A stretch of DNA of 64,000 nucleotides from positions 58,761,712-58,825,711 of the forward strand of contig CM070576.1 in the NCBI GenBank assembly GCA_036346355.1. The letters are read 5' to 3'. The notes below the pieces were generated by a model, which saw only the letters and a list, made by a program, of their open reading frames with translations, made no database searches and was not told the DNA's origin. Of this stretch, positions 34,882-46,600 are shown piece after piece (the first letter of the stretch is position 1; the number at the start of each line of letters is the position of its first letter). The position numbers and the translations under genes are program-made. This stretch comes from Rhipidocladum racemiflorum (taxonomy: Eukaryota > Streptophyta > Magnoliopsida > Poales > Poaceae).

Positions 34882-35160
34882 AATGATCTTAATAATGCTT
34901 GATTAGGTTATGACAGCAAAGAGGATTTATTATGGTAAGCAGGTAAATGCTAGACAGTTATGTTAGAATTCTGATATGAAACCTCTATAGTATGCATCTA
35001 GAAGTTCAGGGAATTTCGTAAATGATCTTAATAATGCTTGATTAGGTTGTGACAGCAAAGAGGATTTATTATGGTAAGCAGGTAAATGCTAGACAGTTAT
35101 GTTAGAATTCTGATATGAAACCTCTATAGTATGCATCTAGAAGTTCAGGGAATTTCGTAA
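34882..35160. repeat. 139-bp tandem duplication in Helitron 2
   Basis: aatgatcttaataatgcttg begins at 34882 and again at 35021; the two 139-bp copies differ by about one base (aggtta/aggttg). Confidence 0.92.
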
Positions 35161-35349
35161 AGCGTGGTAAACACTTGCCATGCTCTGAAAAACAAAAACA
35201 AAAATGGTGTTCTAGATTTTGTAATCCAGACACGGTATTATCAGTTTTAGCAGAATGTTGGAAAAAGTAACGACAGAAGCAAAAATATATCCTAGTAATT
35301 TTTGATAGAAGCTTAGGGGCCATGAAGGAGTAGTTTTATGTTAGTTATG

Positions 35350-35371
35350 AATAATAATAATAATAATAATA
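35350..35371. repeat. (AAT)n microsatellite
   Basis: About seven uninterrupted ataat-type trinucleotides. Confidence 0.9.
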
Positions 35372-35828
35372 GAGCTTTTGGATCAGATACACAGGATTAG
35401 GGGATAACATAAAGAGTGATACATTAAACCATGATCTGTTATATATAGGTACAGACGTTGTCCATCAGTTGATAACAATAAGGTCACATGTTTAAGGTAG
35501 ACAGCTATTCTGATATGGTGGTATTGTGAGTATTGGTATCATCAGTTTACTATGTGAACATACTGGTACAATATGTATATGTAAGGATATGTTGGAGATA
35601 AGCATAGGAGAAGCGTGTGGCTAGAGCCCTTATAAGCCACTACGTTTTGGTGATAGTCAACACAGGCTGTGACGGACAGAGCAACCTGATATATAATGTG
35701 TGTCCTGTAAGCATAACAGCGAAATTGGTTAGAATATGTAGATGCCTGTTTTATGTACGAAATAAGATGCTTTGACAGGGAATTTAGAAATAACCATATA
35801 CTGTTGTGGCATAGGTACTATTCTGCTG

Positions 35829-36985
35829 TCATATACCGAAGCATTTTTTGCCATTCGTTGTTGGAATATGATCTTCTGGAGCATGCTTGTACTGGAGTAG
35901 ATTAAGTAGATCATAGGCTAAGAGCTCTTGTGGAGTAGTTGCTGGATGTGTCCCAGTGTAAACCAATGATATTTCGTGGGGATCAATGTTATGGCTACGT
36001 GAATCTGCGGTATCAATAGGGAGGAAACCAATATTTTTCTGATAGATACATTGGATTTGATCTTGCAGCCTGTTGTGTCTGTCCTTAATGATATGAGTAG
36101 TATTGGTTGCAGCAGGAGCGTGTTCAAGAAAGAGATCCACCCAACATTGTTCGGTCTTGAAGCTTTGACGTGTAGTGCATAGGCTTTCGTAGTCAGCATC
36201 TTTGATCTTGATATTCTTGTTGGTCTGAAGATGCAGAATAACTATGTGGGCTGCATTTTCCATTGCATCATATACTGTGTTAGCTAATTCTCCATAGAAT
36301 GTTTGTTCCTCTTTGTTCTGATAATCCGATGTTAATGGCATGACCATTGTGACCCAACCTCTAATTTGGTTATCGCTTTCATAGGTAGTGCATAGGTAGT
36401 GCCTGATGAACGTATTGGTAAATGTAATTTCTTGGATACCTCCTCTAGGAGGAGTTGCCTTGTAATATATACAATTCTTTCAACCTGTTAAGAACATAAA
36501 TATGAAGTGTTTTATTCGAATCAGAAAGGCTAGCATCGTGTTGAGGCAATGTGATAAAGACCTCTCTGAAATAATGTGAATTAAATAGTATTCGAATCGT
36601 CAAGTACACATGGTAATAATGTTTAGACAGCAGTGATGTGCTATTGTTAGATCGTTACGTATTTTGATTAGCTTGTCTTATCTTTAATGTGCTGCAACTG
36701 CTGGCATGGGAGAGATAAACATTACGGAATGTGAGGGCTAGAAATACTTACACCTGGTACAATGATGTGATCTTCTATATTAATAGTCTCGATGTTGGAT
36801 TCGTCGTGAGCTAGTTGCTCTCTTTCAGATGTATTTTGTTCAAACGATAGTCTCTGTTCCGATGGAGTATTCTGTTCGTCCATCAGTGTATATTCATTGG
36901 TGGGAAACAAAGATTGAATCATCGGCTCCTTACGGTTAGGTAGTTGCCCTGTTGTTGTAAGATCCTGTAGATAGAATGGGAGCAA
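35829..36985 (-). other. Unrecognised frames in Helitron 2
   Basis: Frames 36347-35829 (172 codons; NTVYDAMENAAHIVILHLQ, then a charged stretch) and 36985-36722 (87 codons, acidic, Gln/Glu-rich) lie on the element strand. They look more coding-like than the surroundings, and could be captured exons, but I do not recognise the family. Confidence 0.35.
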
Positions 36986-37444
36986 TGTTATATTTATTTG
37001 CGTTCAGGTGAAGGTGTAAAGATAGCACATATATAAATAGGGAGAAGCGTATACCATGGCCGATGAATTTGTTTGGAATGTGTTATCCGACATGGACCTT
37101 ACGTTAGGCAGTGCCTGCGTTATTTGTGACATTAAGGGCACATTAACCAAACATGGCTTTAAATCCATTAGGTAATAACCAAAGTATCAGAAGAGCTGAT
37201 AGTTTTACCTTGCAACTGCCGCATAACTTCACACCTATAAATGTTAGCTTATTCTTCTTTATGGTTTCTACAGATCTTCTGAGTATGGGTCACATCCATC
37301 AACAAAATACTGGAAAAAAAGTCATTTATATAAGAAAACAAGCATTATAACTACACGATAGGTGAATAATAAGCAAATGTCATAACCAAAGTAAGACCCA
37401 AATTTTTTTTTCCAGAAAATATAGTTCTTCAGATGTGATCCTTG

Positions 37445-37884
37445 CTTTGGTCTGAAGCGGTTCATTGGTACAGGTTCTTTAAAGATCCCATTTAGAGCAT
37501 CCACTGAGCCCTGCATTTGAATGTGAATTGTCAACTAAAGTTTTACCTTTAGCAAGACCTCTTCCCATAAAACCACTGGAGATTCTGAGCAGTACCTCAG
37601 AGGCCAGCAGGAATAGAAAGCCATTAGGAAACATGACTTTGTAACCTTGAGTATAGTCAGTATCAGTTGGTCTCATTTCTGACTCTGTTGAAAAAATTGC
37701 AAAACATACATTCTCTGAATGCAGAACGGGACATCTCCTCAAGCCAAAGGGGAAAAAATATCATAAGCTGTACACCTTCTTTGAACTCCGCAAGTCGATT
37801 TGGGTTCCCAAAGTAACTGGAAAACCATTCGGTCGCTTCAGCACCTTCATGATATGCAAAACCAGTAGGATAACTCCTAAGCAA
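37445..37884 (-). pseudogene. Captured MOSC/mARC-like exons (amidoxime-reducing component family)
   Basis: Three exons on the element strand: 37884-37776 (GFAYHEGAEATEWFSSYFG then NPNRLAEF), 37684-37596 (EMRPTDTDYTQGYKVMFPNG, FLFLLASE) and 37510 to about 37445 (GSVDALNGIFKEPVPMNRFR). The order, and phrases such as 'WFS-YxGxPxRL', 'GYKVMFxxGFxFLLAS' and 'LKEPVPxNRFRP', fit the MOSC N-terminal barrel and start of the MOSC domain of plant mARC-like molybdenum enzymes. GT/AG borders are kept between them. The catalytic C-terminal half of the MOSC domain is absent, so this is a fragment. Confidence 0.78.
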
Positions 37885-38848
37885 TGAACCTTTTTTAGAT
37901 CAGATGAGTAAACTGCTTGCCCAAATCACACAGGAACAACAAAGTAGGGTAAAGGGGAATGGATACCATTTGGTGCTAGAACACTATTAATCCCAAAATA
38001 AATGCACAAAAATAAATCCTAACAAAAAACAGCTGCAATTACCCATCTTTGAACAACCAAAATGGGGCATTAACCATACCTTGGCTGGCATCAACATCAG
38101 CATGCAAGTCCTGTGCCTTGGTCCTGATGTTGGACCATTTCCTCACGAGGGACTTGCCATGAAAGATACCCACACATGAAAGGGAGAAAAAGAAACACAC
38201 ATTAGCAACCTGATCAAAACACAGCTCAACAACAAGAAACAGTAGGATGCAGAGAAACAGACGAAGAGGAAGCTCTGAAATGAGGTAGAGCGGCCGGTCG
38301 ATGTCAGCGAGGAAGCGAGCTAGCATGGGCAGTCGTTGTCACGGAGGAACCGAAGGAGGTGGGCGTCGATGTCGCCGAGGTGCGCCGAGGCAGCTGGGCT
38401 GAGTAGAGGGCTCCGCGACGGCGGATTTGGTGGCGCTTGTAGGGCCTGCGTCCGGCGACGCGTGGGTAGCGGATGGGCATCGACGAAACAGATGGAGGGT
38501 GTCGAAAGAAGCAGGAGCCAAACGCAAATATGAAGAACCATCGGTGTCTTCGCGGCAGCGCCAGCGGGCGGCGCAGGGCGAAGGGCGGCGGGCGGGCGAG
38601 AGCGAAGCGGGCGTGGAGGGCTCCACGGCGGCGGATCTGGTGATGCTTGACGGGCTGGGCGTCGAGCATGCGTGGGCACCGAAGAAATGCGTGTGGACGG
38701 CCGGATCCTGGGCAGCACGACGGACCGACGGTAGCCAAGCTTGCGGAGCCGCACGCGATAAGCAAAACTGTGCAAGGGTTTTTTTGCGAGGGCTGCCGAC
38801 GTGGCTGGCGCGAGAGCTCCGTTAGACATTCCACTATAAGATATTAGA

Positions 38849-40977
38849 TATGAGTCGATGATTGATGGATCCCGTGCTTCGCGTAGCTTTTTCTATCGGC
38901 ACAAAAGGGAAAAGGAGAGAGGAGTCGACGCCTTTCTGGGTGGAGGGAGGAACTGAGGGTTCTAGAATCGTGGCAGGTAACCTTCGTACGTTACCTGAAG
39001 CAAACGTGCATTTTTATGCTCCTTTTGCAAAAGATAGCTCGGTTTTGCGGCATGTTGAAGTGGCGAAAACCACAAAGGAGAACATGATTAACTCACACGT
39101 CGTATTGTGAAATGACTTTCTTTTAGAAAAAAAAATGAGACGGCTTTTCAGGACTAGTGTACGCACTGCTGTACCACAGTTGAAATGTGAATGTTCCCCC
39201 TAGTCCAAATCCGTCTAAAAAAACCCAAAAAATGCAGATACACCTCTTTGATTAAATACCTCTTATAATTATCCTAAAATGATGAGACAGAATGCTTTTA
39301 TGTGAGTGTAGTGAAATAATGAAGATGGTAGATAGAAAAAAAAAGATATAGAAGAAAATTTTATTAAATCTACGTACATGTTTTATATTTCTCAACAAAA
39401 TTTTAAAACTATAAAACTAATATTTCTTAACGGAGATAGTACATGTTACACAAGTTTGGTCTTTTAAAGGGAGTGTATAGGTATCATCCGGATGGTTTTG
39501 TTCTAAAAAACATCCAAACTTTGGATACATGTGCTAATATCCTATCGATACATGTGCTGTTGCATCAGTTCTATATTTCCAAGTATACCTTGCACATCGA
39601 AGCCCCATGCCCACAGGCGATACCGGGGTGCCTGTATATCTCGACACATTTAAGATTTTTATAAAGTGATGTAAGATTATGTTTTTGATAGATTAAATTT
39701 GTTAATTGAATTAGTTTTCATTATTTATGATTTGGGATTTTTAAGACCTTAGAACTATTTATATTATGCTTTAGCAAATTTTAAATATATGTAATAGATT
39801 TATGATGTTACGAAATAATTATAAAAAACTATAGAATTGTATGTATAAAGTGTGCACCTCTACACACAAAAAAAAAGTTCCACAACTACCATTGCTCTCC
39901 TTCCATTATGTTCAGAGTGCTAAATCCTCTTAAGGTTAGTTTGGTATTGCGATGGCTTACATAATATACTCCTTTATTTAAATAAGGAATTTTAAATAAG
40001 CTAATTAAAAGCTTGTTCAAAGTATTTTTCGGAGCCATAACAAGAAAAGTTTATAAGAAACGATAAATATTCCATAACTAAACACAAGAACCGCAAACTA
40101 GTCCTTTGGTCCTTATATTTTTTGAAATATAGTCTAGAGCCTTTTTACTCGGAAGCTGGAACCATCTAAATACTAATGGACCTGCTCGATTATATATAGG
40201 CTTCGTAATCAACACCATATGACCAGGCCAATCGTAGACACAGCCCACAGTTGGGAAATGTAGCCCACTCAACATCAAGCTCATAAGAGCAGAGGTCGTG
40301 CGTTCGGGCCTAAAAATCTATTGTCCACTCTTCCCATTCATATGGCCTTGTGGCCACATAGGACGGGGGATAGAGCGGCTAATGGGCCGACTAGCTCGAG
40401 CGAAACTGACACAGAACCGCGCTGAAACTTTAGTCGAAGTCAAGGACATAAAATCCATTGACTCCAACCATAGACAAACACGCACGAGACCGAGGCTCAA
40501 AATTTCATTTTGGTAGGGGTGGTTGGAATTCAAAATTCCGGTGAGATCTTAAAAATTTAAATAAAATTTGGATGAAATCCACAAGCTAAATTTTAAATCT
40601 GTTGTTTTTGACTGGAAAATCCAAAATTTCGGCTAAAATCATCGAGGTTTCAGTCATTTTTTTTATTGAAAAATGGTTAAAAACATGTCAAAATTTGTTG
40701 AAATTTTTTGTGAATGGTCTTGACCCTAAATATAATCAAATCCAGCCAAAAAAATAAAAAAACCGGTAAAAACATTGAGATTTTAGCCGAAATCACCGAG
40801 ATCTCGCTAAGATTTGGATGGGCAGTGTAGCATCTTGATTTTTTTTTTTTAACTTTTTTTTACCCGGTCGAGATTTATGATCTTGGGGGTCCGAAATCTC
40901 GGCCAAGATTTTCAAAATCTTTTGCGGGATTTGAATCCATGGACGAGACCATTGGAATGGACATGGCAAAACAGAGT
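38849..40977. other. Intergenic DNA beyond Helitron 2
   Basis: 38870-39110 has a short plus-strand frame of unknown nature. 39100-39450 is AT-rich with a possible MITE remnant. 40500-40930 is rich in 'gaaatttcgg/ccgagattt' motifs and resembles the ends of the hAT-like element at 40986-42819, so it is probably a relative's remnant. Confidence 0.45.
39467..39527. repeat. Second copy of the repeat in PDLP intron 1
   Basis: gggagtgtataggtatcatc and the following 40 bases match 23026-23083 with a few differences. Confidence 0.75.
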
Positions 40978-40985
40978 GATGCCTC

Positions 40986-42819
40986 CAAGGTTTTAAATTT
41001 TGCTTCGCACTATATCTCGGAGTTGGTGAGATTTTAGAATTTTGAACCAAGTTCAAATAAAATTTTAAAAGCAAACTTCAAATACGGTTTTTTACCAGGA
41101 TTTATGAGATTTCAATGAAATTTCTGAAATTTCGTCTGAAATTGCTGAAATCTTGGCAAATTTCAACCGAACGAAAAGTGGTTCAAATAATGTCAAAATA
41201 TTTTAAATTTTTTTGTGGATGGTCCTGACACATTACTAACATTCCATACATTTTTCACATGATTATCAAGTATGATGAATTTTTAAAAAATCTGACAGTG
41301 CTGCTACGCCCATAGTGCACTGAAATGATCTCTAGAGGGCATAAAAATTTAGTGAAATGACAAATGGTATGAAGTTGAGTTGTCTAGGTTGGTCTAAGGA
41401 GTAAGGGTAAGCTCCCTCCCTTCTTTTTGACCTAGAAAAAATGCAGCTCATTTTGATCCTATACAAATCAAAATCAACTCATATAATCAATTCCTCCTCC
41501 ATGTATGTTGTCAATATGGTTCTTTCTCTTAAGAGTTCTTTGTCTGCCTGTATGCTCTCTCGGTATCAGTATCAATTTCTCTTCCATATTCCAATATAAC
41601 ATCTCTAGAAACTCGACATTTCAGGTAACGAGTTCCGAACTAGGATCGCACCCAACTGGTTTTGGGATTTAACTAGCCTTAGGAATGTAGTTATCTCAAT
41701 TCTCAAGTACTGGTTTCTATGACCCCTTTTCTTACGAGATAAGGAATATGACCTTCATAAACGACCTTGATTTATCGCATAATAACCTTGTGGCCATGAT
41801 ACCATCAAATATGAAAAACCCTGTGTAACTTGGAAACATTTGTTTCGTACTACAGCAACATCAATGGGAGTATAACAGAATTGTTCCAAAGGTTACCTAA
41901 TTGTACCAGACAGCAATCTGACAGGAAGCCTGCCAACTATGTTAGAACCTTTAAAGCAACCTGAGCTGGATGTATCTCAGTGAAAACAAGCTCACAGGTT
42001 ATGTGCCACTGTGAATAGGAGAGCTCACAAAGATCACTTAGACAGTTAGACCTAAGCTCAAACAACCTGGATGGGGTTATACATGAAGGCCATTTATCAG
42101 GTCTATTAAGCTTGGAGAGGTTATACTTGGCTGATAATTCCATAACAATCAAAGTAAATTCGACTTGGATTCCTCCTTTCACTCTAACAGATGTTGAACT
42201 ACGGTCATGCATTTTGGGGCCTGAATTTCCAACGTGGCTTAGATGGCAAACAAAGTGTATACAACATTGATATCTCAAATACAAGCATATATGACATGGT
42301 ACCGGATTGGTTTTGGACAACGGCTTCCTTGGTGGGCTTTCTGAACATGCGAAATAATCGACTTAGCGGTTCTTTACTATCTAAAATATAATTTATGAGA
42401 GCATTTACAATATATCTCAGTTCTAACTAGTTCACTGGTCCAATACCTAAGCTTCCTGATAATCTAAGCCACTTGGATCTCGGTAGAAATAAATTATTTG
42501 GGCCACTACCATTAGACTTTGGAGCGCGAAAAAAATTCCGCTCTACCACTGAGCTATGAGAGTTTCTTGATATTTTCTCATGGATTCCTTATAAAAGTTA
42601 TTACCATTCTCCACAAAGAAAATGGCGCCAAATCCAATCCAAATAAGATGACAACCGGTAAAAATAACTGAAATTTTGGCGAAATTTGCCGAGTTTTTGC
42701 TGAAATTTCTGAAAATACTATACCAATTTGAATTTTTTTTATTTCGCCGAGAGTTAGAATCTAATACCGGGCCGAAATCCGAAATCTCAACTAAAATTTC
42801 GCTGAGATTTTGAACCTTG
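40986..42819. mobile_element. hAT-like element, 1834 bp, with LRR gene cargo
   Basis: Flanked by gatgcctc at 40978-40985 and 42820-42827 (perfect 8-bp duplication). Ends caaggttttaaattttg and, inverted, caaggttcaaaatctc. Subterminal zones are full of 'gaaatttcgg', 'ctgaaattt' and inverses. No transposase. The middle (41615-42525) is a degraded LRR receptor-like-protein gene. The 8-bp duplication and CA.. ends suggest the hAT superfamily. Confidence 0.82.
41615..42525 (+). pseudogene. LRR receptor-like protein (RLP/Cf type) pseudogene fragment
   Basis: Across all three plus frames one reads LRR phrases: APNWFWDLTSLRNV; LDLSSNNLDGVIHEGHLSGL; SLERLYLADNSITIKVNSTW; FPTWLRWQ; YNIDISNTSIYDMVPDWFW; LVGFLNMRNNRLSGSL; LSHLDLGRNKLFGPLPLDFG. 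These match extracellular LRR repeats of grass receptor-like proteins. Frames change and stops occur several times, so no product is possible. No signal peptide, membrane segment or kinase. It lies entirely within the hAT-like element. Confidence 0.85.
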
Positions 42820-42827
42820 GATGCCTC

Positions 42828-43172
42828 TCGCATGGAACTTGGCTTAAGTTCGAACGAATCCGGGGGCCAAGGCAGCAGCTTTGCCTTTTTTTTATCCTCA
42901 CTTTTTTTTTAAAAAAAATCTAGTAAAAAAAAGTCCTCTTTTTGATTGCGGTGTCCTCTAGTATCACAGCAACACATATGGCGCAGTGGAAGCTCAGCAG
43001 TCGCACACCGATCAATCGATCATCTATGGCTCAGTAGGTTAGGTAAGTCACTTAATTAAGTAAAATGAGTAATTAAGTGATTGATTCATTAGAATGGTTA
43101 ATTAAGCATATTCTAGCCGAGGAAGGGGAATTCGGTGGAACCTTTCTGCGGTATCGAAGTATAAAACTTGAC
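42828..43172. other. Intergenic DNA upstream of HOP
   Basis: AT-rich with homopolymers; no gene seen. Confidence 0.5.
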
Positions 43173-43315
43173 GAGGAGTGCTTCTATACTTTTCCTTTTA
43201 GTACAAGTTGCACAAATCTTGAAACAAACGAAGGGGTAAGTAATCACCATCCACCATTCATTAATGCTTTAATAGTTGTGTAACTTTTAAAAGGAAGAGC
43301 GTAGAAGCAGCTCTC
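43173..43315. mobile_element. 143-bp MITE, copy 1 (HOP upstream region)
   Basis: Flanked by aaacttgac at 43164-43172 and 43316-43324 (9 bp). Ends gaggagtgcttctata and, inverted, gagagctgcttctac. About 75% similar along its length to copy 2 at 46926-47068. The 9-bp duplication and G-starting ends suggest Mutator-like mobilisation. Confidence 0.85.
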
Positions 43316-43487
43316 AAACTTGACACATGTTATGGGTGCTTTCACGATAGAAAAAGAGATTATTTTTTATTACTGTATTCGGAACTAGATTTTTTTAAAA
43401 AAATACAATTGACCGAAAAACTTGCTTCGCCGGGCACAGCAGAGTACGGGCGGTCTTGCATGAGTTCCCGTTTTTCTCGTACCCTCC

Positions 43488-43502
43488 GGAACCTTCCAGA
43501 AT
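43488..43502. promoter_or_regulatory. Heat-shock element of HOP
   Basis: GGAACCTTCCAGAAT contains GAA-nn-TTC-nn-GAA, three perfect alternating units, about 65 bp upstream of the TATA-like box; the classical HSF binding site. Another TTC lies at 43465-43467. Confidence 0.85.
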
Positions 43503-43553
43503 CGTTGAGATCAGACGGCGCTAGAAGCCTAGAACCCTGCGCTTTCCCCGACT

Positions 43554-43561
43554 TTTATAAT
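43554..43561 (+). promoter_or_regulatory. TATA-like box of HOP
   Basis: tttataat, about 120 bp before the start codon and 55 bp after the heat-shock element. Confidence 0.6.
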
Positions 43562-43676
43562 CTCTCCTCCTCCACACTTCCACTTTAAACACGAGACAGT
43601 CGATTTTGATCCGACGATCTCGAGCGCCGGCTTCCCGATCGCAAGAACCAAGCAAGCAGCCGCACCCGCCGCCGCC

Positions 43677-46600
43677 ATGGCCGACGAGGCGAAGGCGAGG
43701 GGCAACGCGGCGTTCTCGGCCGGCCGTTTCGAGGAGGCGGCGCGGCACTTCACCGAGGCCATCGCGCTCGCGCCCGACAACCACGTCCTCTACTCCAACC
43801 GCTCGGCGGCCTACGCCTCGCTCCACAGCTACCAGGAGGCGCTCGCCGATGCCGAGAGGACCGTCGCGCTGAGGCATGACTGGGCCAAGGGCTACTCCCG
43901 CCTCGGCGCCGCGCGCCTCGGCCTCGGCGACGCCGTGGGCGCCGTGGAGGCCTACGAGAAGGGGTTCGCCCTCGAGCCCTCCAACGAGGCCCTGAAGGCC
44001 GGCCTCGCCCAGGCCCGCCAGGCCCTCCCTCGCCGCCCGGCGTCCGGCGCCGACGCCATCGCCAAGGCGTTCCAGGGCCCCGAGCTCTGGGGCAAGATCG
44101 CCACCGACCCCACCACGCGCGCCTACCTCAACCAGCCGGACTTCATGCACATGCTGCGCGACGTCCAGCGGAACCCGAACAGCCTCAACAATTACCTCTC
44201 CGACCCTCGCATGGTGCAGGTGCTCAGCCTCATGCTTAACATCAGGCTTCAGAGCCAGAAAAACGGGGCCTCCGAGCCTGCGGCGGCGCAGTCGACCCCG
44301 CGGCCGCCACAGCAGCAGCCTGAGACGAAGGCGAGGGATCCGCCGCCGGAACCCGAGCCCGAGCCCGAACCGATGGAGGTGACCGAGGAGGAGAAGAAGC
44401 GAAAGGAAAAGGCGGCGGCACAGAAGGAGAAGGAAGCTGGGAACGCCGCTTACAAGAAGAAGGATTTTGAGACGGCAATCCAGTACTACACGAAAGCCAT
44501 GGAGCTCGACGACGAGGACATCTCCTACCTCACCAACCGCGCCGCCGTTTACCTTGAGATGGGAAAGGTCCTTCGGAACTAGTTGTTTTTTTTTGGTATT
44601 GTTTCATAGTTCATTGAAAGTTTAAAAACCTAATTTCGAAGCTATTTAGATTGTTGCACGCAATTCAAAAACGAATTGGGGAGGTATGTGTGAAATTTGT
44701 TAATGTGATTAGCTAATGAGAGATTTAGCATATACCAATGGTTTTAGATATGAACTTTCTAGTCAGTGGACAGCCAGTTAAGAGTGGTAGAGGCAAGGAA
44801 AAGGATACTAGGTATAGTTGCATCGGTCGAGATGCTTCGTTTAAGAAAGTTTCCTTATGATAGTTGATACGTGATGATTGTGTTGTAAGATGTATTGGAT
44901 GAGCAAACACACATTAATATTTCTGATAGAGACCACTGGAAGTTTTATAGATAGATTCGAATGATGTTATTGTCAAAGTGGTTCTTATCCATTTATGTCT
45001 GTACTTGGAGAGTTGGAGGGGTAAATGGATTCGCAAAAGCTATTCTATGACATATGTTTCGATTGGTGAGGCAGAAAGCTAGCATATTAGTTGCTTACTA
45101 ATGAATCTTAATTTGGTGGCTCCCTGAAGGATGATAACAGTAATGCTTAGTACATCGGTAAAAGGGTCAGTCATCATATACAAGCCATCAGTATTTCTTT
45201 GCTAGATTTCTGACATTGGAATCGTCTACAGGTTGGTAGAAATGTATGTCTCTTTCTCAAAAAAGAGGTAGTAAGAAAACATATTGAAAGGAAAAGCAAT
45301 TCATTAGTCCTCTAGGAGACTTACTCTGTAAGGAAAACATTTGACTTACTGGACTCGAGTAAACCGCGCATTTTATAAGCCCAAGAAGCCGTTTAGATAT
45401 ACGTTGTTTTTGAGCCAGTGTTAGAAATCAATGATGTGCCTTGCCTATGATTTCCCCATCCCACCCCTCTGAATTTCTTAGTAGACTTTTATTGAATCTT
45501 CTTATGCCTCTGGTGATCTGAAAGCTGATATACTTCTTCCCGCTTTCCAGTATGATGAGTGCATTAAGGATTGTGATAAGGCTGTTGAGAGGGGAAGAGA
45601 ACTTCATGCTGATTTTAAGATGATCTCGAGGGCACTGACTAGAAAAGGAGCTGCTCTTGCCAAACTTGCTAAGTGCTCCAAAGACTATGATGTTGCCATT
45701 GAGACTTTCCAAAAGGCTCTTACTGAGCATCGAAACCCAGATACCCTGAAAAAACTAAATGATGCTGAACGAGCAAAGAAGGAGCTCGAGCAACAAGAGT
45801 ACTATGATCCAGAAATAGCTGATGAGGAGCGAGAGAAAGGTATGCTGGGGGATCTGTTGTTATCATTTTTTTACTTGCTACTTTGCGATTTGTTCTTCAG
45901 AAAATTTGATTGGTACCATTGCAAAGATGTATGAATTGGTATTTTCCAATTACAATGATCTTTGAGATGGCACCAAGCAATTCGCCCCGTTGTTCGTTGT
46001 TGCCTTCAGTGTATTTCTTGATAAGTGTTACCAGGTGTCGTTGATGATGAACCTTTTGCTACTGATGTGCAGGTAACGAGTTCTTTAAGCAGCAAAAATA
46101 CCCAGAAGCAGTGAAGCATTACACTGAAGCTCTCAGGAGAAACCCAAAGGATCCCAGGGTAAATTCTTGATTTTTTTTTTCTTACTCAGTTGCTAAGCTA
46201 AATATTTGTGAATTCTGTAGTTCACTATAGTGTGCAATTGCATCAGTTCATCTGATGAAATAAAAAAAGATTGTCAGAACGTGAGTTGGTCTAACTTCTG
46301 GAACTAAAAAATAGCATTTGATTATCTATGCTTTCAGTTATCAGTAGCTCTACTTAGTGTACAATGTAGGTGCATTAGGTGCTTGGCTTTCAGCTTTGTA
46401 CGTGTTGTCTTATGCTGTGGTGTGTTTGAGCACTGTTTCTAAGCTATGGGCATACATGGGTTGTATTTCAGGTATACAGCAACAGGGCTGCCTGTTACAC
46501 CAAGCTGGGAGCCATGCCTGAAGGTCTCAAAGATGCTGAGAAGTGCATTGAACTAGATCCTACATTCTCCAAGGGATACATAAGGAAAGGTGCAATCCAA

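Larger units (their letters stand above)
34584..38848 (-). mobile_element. Helitron 2 (non-autonomous, 4.27 kb)
   Basis: On the minus strand it starts TCTAATATCTTATAGTGG at 38848 after an A, and ends with hairpin GGCGCAGCGTAGCGCGC, then AAATACTTC and CTAG at 34584, followed by T. Ends match Helitron 1 for about 130 bp at the 5' side with substitutions, and in the 3' hairpin exactly. It carries three exons of a MOSC/mARC-like gene (37884-37445) and a GC-rich 5' zone (38304-38830). No Rep/helicase. Helitron 1 begins only 4-9 bases beyond its 3' end. Confidence 0.82.

Noticed and set aside
38304..38834. 176- and 169-codon minus-strand frames at the Helitron 2 start
   Set aside because: GC-rich low-complexity sequence with several open frames; no domain recognised.
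40285..40320. tRNA- or SINE-like box B (gaggtcgtgcgttcgggcc)
   Set aside because: Only one half of a tRNA-like promoter is visible and no tail or duplication was found.
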